Notes under the pieces: model-generated
Seen by the model: the letters and a program-made list of their open reading frames with translations, nothing else
Databases searched by the model: none
What the model was told of the DNA's origin: nothing
Translations under genes and position numbers: made by a program
NCBI RefSeq assembly: GCF_020037125.1
Contig: NZ_JAIQDG010000007.1
Coordinates: 62,001 to 126,000 of the forward strand
Reading direction: 5' to 3'
Length of the DNA: 64,000 nt
Source: Myxococcus sp. RHSTA-1-4
GTDB taxonomy: Bacteria > Myxococcota > Myxococcia > Myxococcales > Myxococcaceae
Shown: positions 1 through 8,160 of the stretch, piece by piece
Layout of the letters: every line of letters starts with the position of its first letter
How positions within the stretch are numbered: position 1 is the stretch's first letter

Positions 1-1
1 G

Positions 2-412
2 GGCTTCGAGGCGCGAGGCCATGGGGCCCTGCACGTGACGGAGATGCCGGCCACGGTGCTCAACTCGCTGATGGCGATTACCCGGGCCGGCGGCGCCATT
101 GGCATTCCGGGGCTCTACGTCACGGAGGATCCGGGCGCGAAGGACGAGGCCGCGAAGCAGGGCAACCTGCGCATGCGCTTCGGCCTGGGCTGGGCGAAGT
201 CACATCGGTTCTTCACGGGGCAGACGCCGGTGCTGCGCTACAACCGGCAGCTCATGCAGGCCATCCTCCACGGCCGGCTGCCCATCGCGAAGATCGTCAA
301 CGCCACCGTCATCCCGCTCGAGGACGCGGCGCGCGGGTACCACGAGTTCGACACGGGCGTGGCACGGAAGTTCGTGCTCGACCCGCATGGGATGTTGAAG
401 AAGGCGGCGTGA
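2..412 (+). CDS. Glutathione-independent formaldehyde dehydrogenase, C-terminal part
   Basis: The reading frame is already open at the window edge and ends with TGA at 410-412, so only about the last 136 codons are present. The sequence matches the C-terminal part of zinc-dependent medium-chain dehydrogenases of the glutathione-independent formaldehyde dehydrogenase type: a Rossmann-fold segment with a Gly-rich AGGAIGIPGLY stretch, then the tail IPLEDAARGYHEFDTG that typically closes these enzymes. Family members oxidise formaldehyde or other aldehydes with NAD in the cytoplasm. The catalytic zinc ligands lie upstream of the window and cannot be checked, so the exact substrate within this dehydrogenase group is uncertain. 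Confidence 0.78.
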   Translation, partial: GFEARGHGALHVTEMPATVLNSLMAITRAGGAIGIPGLYVTEDPGAKDEAAKQGNLRMRFGLGWAKSHRFFTGQTPVLRYNRQLMQAILHGRLPIAKIVNATVIPLEDAARGYHEFDTGVARKFVLDPHGMLKKAA

Positions 413-1425
413 GCCTGGAGGTGGCGGGTTCGATCTGTGTGGCGTGAATCATGGCGCCCACGGTGCCCAAGTGCCGCGCGTTTGGACATGGGGCGTATTC
501 GGGCGCTTTCAGGCGTATCCAGACGAGCGCGCCTGCGTCGGACAGGCGCCGCTCCGGTGCGTGGAGCCCACCAGGACAGCGGGCAGCGCCCACGCTTGCC
601 AGCACGGCACACAGACAATGCAGCGGGGAAACAGCAGAAGCGCCAGAACGCACGGCGCACCCTGGCGTGACAGCCGGCGCCGCCTGGAGGGACCAACGGC
701 GCGCCCTGGCGTGAGCGCTGGCGTTTCTTCCAGCGTTGTCACCCGGTACCCGCCGCCGTGCTTCTGGAGCCCGCTTCCTCGGCTCCGAGGTGGTTCTCGG
801 TGCTCGCTGCCACTGCGCGCCGGGAGGGCTCTACGGCCCGAGGTGGTGCTCGGCGTAGGCCGTGGCTGCCACCGCATACCGGGCAAGTTCCACGGCTCCC
901 AGGTGGCGCTCGGCATGGGTTGCGTCCACCGCGCACGGACAAACTCCACGGCCCCGAGGGGGTACTCGGCACGCCCCCTGGCCACCACCGCGCGCCGGGC
1001 AAGCTCTACGGCTCCGACGCGCACCGGGCAAGCTCCACGGCTCCGAGGTGGTGCTGCGGAACCAGTCAACGCGGATGAGACAGTGAGTTCGTGAGATTAC
1101 TGCGCACTCTCCAGACCCGTGCGCCTCGGCCCCTCCCCGCACCCCACCCAGGCACTGCAGGAGCTGAAGCGCTCGGCTTAATCCTCTCACGCGACATCTA
1201 CGTTGACACTCACCGGTGGCCTGAACAGGGGGGAGTCCTTCCTCAAGGCGGAAGGCTCCCGGGTGGACGCGGAGGCCGGGTCAGTGGCATGAACAGGCCC
1301 GGTCGCTCGCGTTTCCACCCGGCCCCATGACCCTGGCTATGGGTGGCCCCATGCGGTTGGCTAGTGACACTCCTTGCTCCACGCCGTGGTGGCCTGAGCC
1401 GGCGAGCACCCGCCACGAGCCGCCG
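413..1425. other. Gene-free stretch with degenerate repeats
   Basis: About 1 kb with no open frame that looks coding: all candidate frames are Arg/Pro/Ala/Ser-rich without recognisable domains. Two imperfect 29-bp copies related to ACGGCGCRCCCTGGCGTGA lie near 651 and 695, and the more regular repeat field follows at about 780-1060. The stretch between about 1070 and 1425 shows nothing I can name. It separates the dehydrogenase (+) from the lipoprotein gene on the minus strand. Confidence 0.6.
780..1060. repeat. Degenerate 57-60 bp tandem repeat
   Basis: A unit beginning with GGCTCCGAGGTGGTGCTCGG and ending with CGCGCCGGGCAAGCTCTAC recurs with starts near 781, 834, 894, 950, 1010 and 1039. 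The spacings are 54, 60, 56, 60 and 29 bp. Copies differ by substitutions and small indels that break the reading frame between units, so this is a decayed minisatellite rather than a coding repeat now. No protein family was recognised in any frame, although on the minus strand a phrase like HLGAVELARYAVAA recurs. Confidence 0.6.
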
Positions 1426-2025
1426 TTACGGCATGGGACCCGTGCACGCGACCTTCTCGGGGCACTGGACCACGGCCTTGGCGACCTCTTCCGGGCGCAC
1501 GTTCTTCAACTCGTCCTGGAGGAACTGGCGGTCCCGCTCCCACGCATCGCTGATTTGCAGGTTGTAGGCGGGGAACCCATTGCAGTTGAGCAGGCTCGCG
1601 TGGATCTCACCCAGGTAGACCGCCTTCCCCGCCTCGACACGGAAGGGAATGTCCAGGTGCGTCCTGATGAGGCTGACGTGCTCGAAGGCCACCTCCCGGA
1701 TTTCATACGAGCCCGGTCGCAGCTCCCTCGTGGCGAAGCGCACGCCGGAGGCCGGGGCGCTCGCTCCGAAGGAGGAGGCGGCGTCCAGGGGAACCTTCCC
1801 GACGGGGTGGAGTTTGTCGAAGTCGCTGTAGATGAAGAGGGTGGCCCTGGGATTCTCGCCGTACTTGCAGTCGTTGGAGAGCCTTCCGGAGAGGACGACC
1901 AGGCCCAGGTCCGAGCGCTCCGAGAAGCTGAAGTCGGGGCTGACATTGCGACTGGTGGCGGGGGTGGAGGCACATCCCGCCAGCGACGCCACGGCGACCA
2001 CCTTGATGAGTGATTGAATCTTCAT
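1426..2025 (-). CDS. Small secreted lipoprotein, unknown function
   Basis: Predicted 199-residue protein. The ATG at 2025 is preferred over an upstream in-frame start because AGGGAGAAAA lies just before it and because it begins a classic lipoprotein signal: MKIQSLIK, a short hydrophobic core, then the lipobox LAGC with Cys18. The mature part has no membrane segment and looks like a compact beta-rich domain (for example PGSYEIREVAFEHVSLIRTH), resembling small carboxypeptidase-regulatory-like or DUF folds, but I do not recognise the family. It stands alone, with a repeat field downstream and pseudogene debris upstream. Likely anchored to the inner or outer membrane on the periplasmic side. Confidence 0.75.
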   Translation of the reverse strand: MKIQSLIKVVAVASLAGCASTPATSRNVSPDFSFSERSDLGLVVLSGRLSNDCKYGENPRATLFIYSDFDKLHPVGKVPLDAASSFGASAPASGVRFATRELRPGSYEIREVAFEHVSLIRTHLDIPFRVEAGKAVYLGEIHASLLNCNGFPAYNLQISDAWERDRQFLQDELKNVRPEEVAKAVVQCPEKVACTGPMP

Positions 2026-2120
2026 TTTTCTCCCTCGACGCACGATTGCCTTTGCCCACCCGCGAGTCCAGCACCACCCCCAGGCGCATGTCAGCCTGAA
2101 TACACCCACGCCAGGGGCCC

Positions 2121-2202
2121 CGCCTGCACCTGGGCGGCGACGTGCTGGTCCCCGACCTCGCGGGCTGGCGGCGCGAGCGGATGCCGGAGGTTCCGGACGT
2201 CG
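2121..2202 (+). pseudogene. Fragment of a Uma2-family (DUF820) nuclease gene
   Basis: One frame reads LHLGGDVLVPDLAGWRRERM, nearly identical to the active-site strand ELHFGRNVVVPDLAGWRRER of the intact Uma2-family protein at 62856-63455. The match covers only about 27 codons. No start, no upstream domain and no downstream ExxSPS motif remain, so this is a gene remnant. The surrounding 330 bp between the lipoprotein gene and the next start hold nothing else recognisable. It shows that a Uma2 paralogue once sat here and decayed. Confidence 0.6.
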
Positions 2203-2355
2203 TCGGCATCCCGCTCGTACCAGAGGGTCTTGGCGTACTGACCGGGGGTTGCTCTACCCACCGCCGTCCGGGGATGCTCCCGCCCGTTGCTCCGCCCTGG
2301 AGCGCACGCCTTGGTTCGCGTGTGCCGGGGCGGCCTCGGAGACAGGCGGGACAGG

Positions 2356-5300
2356 ATGCGCGGACAGAGACGTGGAACGCTGGGGGGGCGGGGCCTGCTC
2401 GCCAGCTTGTGGGTGTGCGTCGCGGCGGTGAGCGGTTGTGGCGAGGTGCTGGAGGAATCCGCCCCGCCGGAGAGCACGCGGTCGGCACGGGTGCTGGGGA
2501 CCGGGACGCCGCCGGTGGCGCGGTTGGCGGTGGACGTGTGGCCCGGCGATGCCGACTCCACTCCCGTGTTCCTGGCGAACGCCAACGGCACGCTCTACTT
2601 CCAGGCCTTCGACGCGCTCGCGGGCGGAGAGCCCTGGCGGAGCGATGGCACCGAGGCCGGTACCGTGCGCATCGCGGCCATCTCCTCGCTGGCCTTCCCG
2701 GGCGCGTCTGCTTTCACGGCGGTCGGGGACACCGTGTACTTCGTCGCAGACGATGGCTGGAGCGGCAGGGAGCTGTGGAAGACCAACGGCACCCCGCTGG
2801 GCACGATGCTCGTCAAGAACATCAACGTGGGACTGGGCGCGGAGCCCGGCGCCCATGCGGAGCCGTCATTGCTCACCCCCAGGAACGGCCTCCTCTACTT
2901 CCTGGCGGGCTCTGGTTATGAGAGCCCCCGGCTCTGGCGGAGCGACGGCACCGAGGGCGGTACCTCCAGGGTCAATCCCTCGGGGGCCTCGCTGGAGGCG
3001 GTCCACTCGCTCGCGAACCTCGGTGGCACCCTGGTGTTCGCGGGCTGGACTTCCGGCATGGGATACGAGCTGTGGCGGAGTGATGGCACCGGGACGGGCA
3101 CCGTGCTCATCAAGGACTTCAACCCGGGCTCCGGCGACTTCGTGTCCCCGTGGACCTACGTGCCCTTCACCGTCTGGAATGGCGCCGTCTACTTCGTGGG
3201 GGATGACGGCACCGGCGGAAACGAGCTGTGGAGGACGGACGGCACGGAGGTGGGCACCGTGCGCGTCCGGGACATCCTGCCCGGCGCCTCGGGGGCCTCG
3301 CCGTCCCTGCTCACCCCCGTGGGCAACACCCTCTTCTTCGTGGCGGACGACGGCAGCAGTGGCCGGGAGCTGTGGAGGACCGACGGGACGGAGGCGGGCA
3401 CCGTGCGCGTCCTGGACATCCTGTACGGTGCCACGGGTGCCTCGCCGTCCTTGCTCACCGCGGTGGGCAACACCCTCTTCTTCGTGGCGGATGACGGCTT
3501 CAGTGGCCGGGAGCTGTGGAAGAGCGACGGCACCATGGCGGGCACCCGGCGTGTCAGGGACATCCGCCCGGGCTTCACCAGCCCCTCGCCGGATGGGCTC
3601 ACCGCCGTGGGCGATACCCTCTTCTTCGTGGCGGATGACGGCATCGGTGGCCGGGAGCTGTGGAAGAGCGATGGGACGGAGGCGGGCACCGTGCGCGTCA
3701 AGGACATCAGGCCCGGCGCCTCGGGCTCGTCGCCCAGCTCGCTGGTCGCCCGCGGTGGCATCCTCTACTTCTCGGCGGATGATGGCCTGTACGGCCGGGA
3801 GCTGTGGCGGAGCGACGGGACGGAGGCGGGCACCGCGCTGGTCCGGAACATCGAGACGACTCCTCGGAGCTCGTCCCCGACGCCCGTGATGGACCTGAAC
3901 GGCACGCTGCTCTTCACGGCCACCACCGCGACCGGTGTGGACTTGTGGAGGAGCGATGGCACGGCGGCGGGCACCCGCCTCTTGAAGGACTTCCTGCCGT
4001 TCCCCTCGAGCACCGGTCCGACCGCGCACATGCCGATGAACGGGGTTCTCTACTTCGTCGCCAACGACGGCGTCCGCGGCCCCGAGCTGTGGAAGAGCGA
4101 TGGCACCGAGGCGGGCACCGTGCGCGTCAAGGACATCCGGCCGGGGAGCGAGGGAGCGTTCTCCCGGCCCGGCCTCACCCGGGTGGGGAGCACGCTCTAC
4201 TTCGCGGCCAGTGACGGCACCAGCGGCTACGAGCTGTGGAAGAGCGATGGCACCGAGGCGGGCACCGTGCGCGTCAAGGACATCATGCCCGGCCTCTACC
4301 AGGGGGGCATGGAGGAGACCCCGCCCGTCAGCGTGGGGAGCACGCTCTACTTCGTGGCCAGTGACGGCACCAGCGGCTACGAGCTGTGGAAGAGCGATGG
4401 CACCGAGGCGGGCACCGTGCGCGTCAAGGACATCATGCCCGGCTCCAGCGGCTCCAACCCCCGCTCCCTCACCTCGGTAGGCGGCGCGCTCTTCTTCGTC
4501 GCCCAGGAGGCCTCCTCCGGTTTCGAGCTGTGGAAGAGCGATGGGACGGAGGCGGGCACCGTGCGCGTCAAGGACATCATGCCTGGCTCCAGCACCTCTC
4601 TCCCCGGGAACCTCACGGCGGCGGGAGGGCTGCTCTACTTCACGGCGAACGACGGCAGCTCCGGTACGGAGGTGTGGAAGAGCGACGGTACGGAGGCGGG
4701 CACCGTGCTCGTCAGGGACATGGCTCCAGGCAGCGCGTCCGTCCTCACCAGTCGGTTCATCGCCTTCCAGGGGAGGCTCTTCTTCACCGCGCATGATGGC
4801 GTCCATGGCTGGGAGCTGTGGCGCTCGGATGGGACCGAGGCGGGCACGGTGCTCGTCAAGGACATCCATGCCGGTGCCAGCGACTCGACCCCGGACTTCC
4901 TGACGGTCATCGACGGGCGGCTGGTCTTCCGCGCGTTCGATTCCGCCGGCAGCGCCAACGTCTGGCTGAGCGATGGGACCGAGGAGGGGACGCGGCTGTT
5001 CCTCGACCTTCCCGGGACGGGAGCCACCTCGCCGTCTGGCTTCCTCCTCGTCGGAGACTCCCTGTACTTCCAGTTCGATGACGGCCTCCATGGCGCCGAG
5101 CTGTGGCGCGCGGAGGATGTGGTGGACCTGACGCCTCCCTCGGTGACCTGTCCCGCGCCCGTGGTGGCCGAGGCCTTGAGCTCGCAGGGCGCGGTGGTGG
5201 ATTACCCACCGGCGGGGGCGAGCGATGACGTCACGGCCAGCCCGGAGCTGAGCTACAGCCACGCGCGCGGCGCGACGTTCCCGCTGGGGGCCACGAGCGT

Positions 5301-6687
5301 CGTCGTCACGGCGAGGGATGAGGCGGGCAACACCGCCACCTGTTCCTTCATCGTCACGGTGCGCGACACCACGGCCCCGGACCTCGCCTGCCCCGACGAT
5401 GTGACGGCGGTGGCGACGAGCAACGAGGGCGTGACGGTGGAGTACCCGGCGGCCACTGCTTCGGATGCCGTGTCGCCGGTGACGGTGGGGTACAGCCAGG
5501 CCTCGGGGACGACGTTCGCGATGGGCATCACCGTCGTCACCGTCAGCGCGATGGACGAGGCGGGCAATGACTCCTCGTGCACCTTCTCGGTGACGGTGCG
5601 CGAGGCGGCTCCGCCGGCCATCACCTGTCCGGAGGATGTCGCCGCCGAGGCCACGGGCGCCGGGGGCGCGGCCGTCGACTATCCGCGGGCCACCGCCACG
5701 GGCACCGGAGCGGTGTCGGTGACGTACAGCCACCCGTCCGGGGCGGTCTTCTCGCTGGGAGAGACCCGGGTCACCGCGACGGCTCGGGACGAGCGGGAGC
5801 GCACGGACTCGTGTTCCTTCACCGTCACCGTGCGGGACACCACCGCGCCCACGGTCTCCTGCCCGGCCCCTGTCGTCGTCGAGGCGACCGACCCCGCCGG
5901 CGCCCGCGCGGAGTATGTGGCGGCCACCGCCACGGATGCCGTCTCCGCTCCGGCCATCAGCTACAGCCAGGAGTCGGGCGCGGTGTTCGCGCTGGGCACC
6001 ACCCCCGTCACGGTGACGGGGCGTGACGCCGCGGGCAACGTGAGCACGTGCGCCTTCGCCGTCACGGTTCGCGACACGACGGCTCCGGGGCTCACCTGCG
6101 GCGCGGACCAGGTCGTGGAGGCGACGGGGCCGGGGGGCGCCAACGTGGACTTCGTGCTTCCCACGGCCACGGACGCTGTCTCGGCCTCGCCCGTCCTCTC
6201 AGCGAGCCACGAGCCGGGCAGTGCGTTCTCCTTCGGCTCCACGGCCGTCACGCTGACGGCCACGGACGCGGCTGACAACCGGGCCACGTGTACCTTCACC
6301 GTCACGGTGCGCGACACCACCGCGCCCACGGTCTCCTGTCCTGCGGACATCGAGGTGACGGTGCGCCGCCTCCAGGACGCGCGCGTGGAGTTCACCCTGC
6401 CTGGCGCCACTGACGCCGCTTCCACACCCGTGGTCAGCAGCAGCGTGGCGTCGGGCAGCCTCTTCGAGCCGGGGCGGACGCCGGTGGAGGTGACCGCCAC
6501 CGACGCGGCGGGCAATACCTCCCGCTGCACCTTCCACGTGACGGTGAAGCGCACGCCCGTGGCGGTGGAGCCCACCGAGGAATTGGGCCTCGGGTGTGCT
6601 TCTTCCGGCCCGGCTTCCACCGGCTTCGGCTGGAGCGCGTTGGCTCTGCTGGCGTGGGTCGCGGCCCGTCGCCGCTCGCGCGCCTGA
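2356..6687 (+). CDS. ELP-repeat and HYR-domain surface lipoprotein with MYXO-CTERM-like tail
   Basis: A 1443-residue secreted protein. The ATG at 2356 starts MRGQRRGTLGGRG, a hydrophobic core and a lipobox-like VSGC; an in-frame start 69 bp upstream would give an unlikely signal peptide. The first two thirds carry 17 full ELWxSDGTxAGTxxVKDIxPG repeats plus a final partial one, about 48-52 residues each. Six HYR modules (TPPSVTCPAPV type, each ending ATCSFTVTV) follow. The protein closes with GLGCASSG, a hydrophobic stretch and RRRSRA, which fits a MYXO-CTERM sorting tail. Such repeat proteins are typically extracellular and adhesive in myxobacteria. The function here is inferred only from the architecture. 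Confidence 0.85.
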   Translation: MRGQRRGTLGGRGLLASLWVCVAAVSGCGEVLEESAPPESTRSARVLGTGTPPVARLAVDVWPGDADSTPVFLANANGTLYFQAFDALAGGEPWRSDGTEAGTVRIAAISSLAFPGASAFTAVGDTVYFVADDGWSGRELWKTNGTPLGTMLVKNINVGLGAEPGAHAEPSLLTPRNGLLYFLAGSGYESPRLWRSDGTEGGTSRVNPSGASLEAVHSLANLGGTLVFAGWTSGMGYELWRSDGTGTGTVLIKDFNPGSGDFVSPWTYVPFTVWNGAVYFVGDDGTGGNELWRTDGTEVGTVRVRDILPGASGASPSLLTPVGNTLFFVADDGSSGRELWRTDGTEAGTVRVLDILYGATGASPSLLTAVGNTLFFVADDGFSGRELWKSDGTMAGTRRVRDIRPGFTSPSPDGLTAVGDTLFFVADDGIGGRELWKSDGTEAGTVRVKDIRPGASGSSPSSLVARGGILYFSADDGLYGRELWRSDGTEAGTALVRNIETTPRSSSPTPVMDLNGTLLFTATTATGVDLWRSDGTAAGTRLLKDFLPFPSSTGPTAHMPMNGVLYFVANDGVRGPELWKSDGTEAGTVRVKDIRPGSEGAFSRPGLTRVGSTLYFAASDGTSGYELWKSDGTEAGTVRVKDIMPGLYQGGMEETPPVSVGSTLYFVASDGTSGYELWKSDGTEAGTVRVKDIMPGSSGSNPRSLTSVGGALFFVAQEASSGFELWKSDGTEAGTVRVKDIMPGSSTSLPGNLTAAGGLLYFTANDGSSGTEVWKSDGTEAGTVLVRDMAPGSASVLTSRFIAFQGRLFFTAHDGVHGWELWRSDGTEAGTVLVKDIHAGASDSTPDFLTVIDGRLVFRAFDSAGSANVWLSDGTEEGTRLFLDLPGTGATSPSGFLLVGDSLYFQFDDGLHGAELWRAEDVVDLTPPSVTCPAPVVAEALSSQGAVVDYPPAGASDDVTASPELSYSHARGATFPLGATSVVVTARDEAGNTATCSFIVTVRDTTAPDLACPDDVTAVATSNEGVTVEYPAATASDAVSPVTVGYSQASGTTFAMGITVVTVSAMDEAGNDSSCTFSVTVREAAPPAITCPEDVAAEATGAGGAAVDYPRATATGTGAVSVTYSHPSGAVFSLGETRVTATARDERERTDSCSFTVTVRDTTAPTVSCPAPVVVEATDPAGARAEYVAATATDAVSAPAISYSQESGAVFALGTTPVTVTGRDAAGNVSTCAFAVTVRDTTAPGLTCGADQVVEATGPGGANVDFVLPTATDAVSASPVLSASHEPGSAFSFGSTAVTLTATDAADNRATCTFTVTVRDTTAPTVSCPADIEVTVRRLQDARVEFTLPGATDAASTPVVSSSVASGSLFEPGRTPVEVTATDAAGNTSRCTFHVTVKRTPVAVEPTEELGLGCASSGPASTGFGWSALALLAWVAARRRSRA
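4183..4443 (+). repeat. Recent 150-bp duplication inside the ELP gene
   Basis: The stretch starting GTGGGGAGCACGCTCTACTT at 4183 recurs at 4333, exactly 150 bp (50 codons) later. About 111 bp are identical except for one base (GCG versus GTG after CTTC). Other ELP units in the gene differ far more at the DNA level, so these two units probably arose by a recent unequal exchange or slippage event that preserved the frame. Confidence 0.8.
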
Positions 6688-6944
6688 CCCGGGACGCGCG
6701 CGCGCTGGAACTGGCCAGCGTGCCCGGCGTCACCGAGGCGCGGGGCATGCTGTGGTGACGGAGCGGCGGCTGCTGTGGGTCGGGGTTGAGGAGGGACATG
6801 TCGAGGTAGCGGCGGTCGCTCCAGATGCTGGAGGCCCCAGTGCGACGGTGGTGACGAGGCGCAGTGCACTGGCGCGTGATGGACGGCGAGCTGCCGGCGT
6901 GTGGGGGCTCGAATTCGGAGCGCCGGAGCGTGGCGGACCACGCT

Positions 6945-7337
6945 TCAGCGAGTGAACTCTGCTCGCCGCAGGAGGCCGTCTTCAGGCACTTCGTAATAGT
7001 CGCCTTTGCTCCCCAGGTAGATGTGTGCCTTCGGCCCCAGCCCAGTCGGGGCATCGAGGGTACCCGCACAGATCGACATCTTCGGCGCGCCCTCTTCGTC
7101 CCATAGCAAGCTCGAGCCGCACTCGCCGCAGAAGCCCCTCCGCACGGTCGGCGACGCCGCGTACCACCTGAGCCCGCGCTCCTCGGTGAGCTGAAAACCG
7201 GGGCGGTCGACGGCGGTGTAAGCCCCGACGTGTCCATGCCAGCGACGGCACTTCGAGCAGTGGCAGAACGTGACAGGGGTCAGCTCGAGGGTGACCGTGT
7301 ACCTCACTGCGCCGCATGCGCATCCGCCCGTTTTCAT
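6945..7337 (-). CDS. GFA-family (glutathione-dependent formaldehyde-activating-like) zinc protein
   Basis: A 130-residue protein that fills the usual length of the GFA family. The zinc-binding cysteines are all visible: GGCACG near residue 6, FCHCSKC near residues 26-32, and RGFCGECGSSL near residue 71, with a typical tail containing APKMSICAGTLD and HIYLGSKGDYYEV. GFA proteins bind two zinc ions, and some catalyse the glutathione-formaldehyde condensation; most members have no proven substrate. Although a formaldehyde dehydrogenase tail lies at the window start, the two are 6.5 kb apart and not in one operon, so a shared pathway is only a guess. Confidence 0.87.
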   Translation of the reverse strand: MKTGGCACGAVRYTVTLELTPVTFCHCSKCRRWHGHVGAYTAVDRPGFQLTEERGLRWYAASPTVRRGFCGECGSSLLWDEEGAPKMSICAGTLDAPTGLGPKAHIYLGSKGDYYEVPEDGLLRRAEFTR

Positions 7338-7450
7338 CGTTCCATTATAACCTGTTGATAGTCTCCAAGAAGCGCGTGTTCTTGGACCGGGCGCCTGGAG
7401 TTTCCTGATTCCGAAGGCGGTGAGCGTCAAGGTCGTTGTCGCGTGAGGGT

Positions 7451-7603
7451 TCAGCCGATGTGCTTCTGCTCCTGCACGGCTGGGGTGAGGTTCGGAGAGG
7501 GGCCGAGGCGGACGGGGCCCGCCGGCGTCCAGTCGCGCGTGTCGCGGCTCCAGCGCTCGGGGTGACGGACTCGGGCACGCTGGTACACCAGATGGTGCTT
7601 GGA
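7451..7603 (-). pseudogene. IS3-type transposase C-terminal remnant
   Basis: The minus strand reads KHHLVYQRARVRHPERW followed by SRDTRDWTPAGPVRLGP over about 50 codons, then stops. The pattern (HPERWSRxTRDWTPxGxVxLxP) matches the extreme C-terminus of IS3-group integrase-core transposases as I know them. Nothing of the DDE core or of orfA is present upstream, where a plus-strand remnant of another gene begins, so the element was truncated by a later rearrangement. No inverted repeats could be identified. Confidence 0.5.
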
Positions 7604-8160
7604 GCCCTTCATGTCTACCTGGAGGCGTTCGCGTCGGATGTGCTGGGGGCTCGCCTCGTGGGGGCGGAAGTCGAGCTGGACGTGCAGCACGTCCTCTTCG
7701 GCCCGCCTCGCCAGAAGGGGCGCTACACATTGGCGCTCTCTGCCGTGCATGACTGGGGCCGGGCCCGGAGGACGCGCGCCCTCGGTGACGCTGGCGCACC
7801 TGGACGCGACGGCGGTGGTGCTCGTGCGACGCGGCTTCGAGTTGCACGTGCTGGCGGGCTGGGGCGGCCGGCCAGGTGAAGGCGGCGCATGGGGCGCGGT
7901 GGCGGGTCTTGGCGCGGATGCTGTCACCCCCACGATAGACGTGCTGGCGCGGCTGGAGGTGCGCAGGCAGCACGGCGGCTTCCGGCAGGGCTTCTTCGGC
8001 CCGGACTACGAGCTGGCGCGCTTCCATGCCGCGGGCTCCGAGGGAGCGCCGCTCGCTGAATCGCCCTTCCCAGACGGCTTCTCCGTCTATGGGGAGGCGG
8101 TGGTGGGCTGGGATGCGGTGTGGCTCGGCGACGTGGCGCAACGTCACTTACCGGCGCACC
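7604..8160 (+). pseudogene. Frameshifted, truncated remnant of an unidentified gene
   Basis: Two consecutive plus-strand frames look like parts of one protein. One reads ALHVYLEAFASDVLGARLVG up to about 7765. A second frame then reads LAHLDATAVVLVRRGFELHV through FFGPDYELARFHAAG and FPDGFSVYGEAVVGWDAVW to LGDVAQRHL at about 8150. A frameshift near 7760-7780 separates them. There is no start codon in context and the 3' end runs into the antisense of the next gene. I do not recognise the family. Confidence 0.5.

Noticed and set aside
444..1094. Possible repeat-protein gene in the repeat field
   Set aside because: Frames are broken between repeat units by indels, the composition is Arg/Pro/Ser-rich, and there is no start in context.
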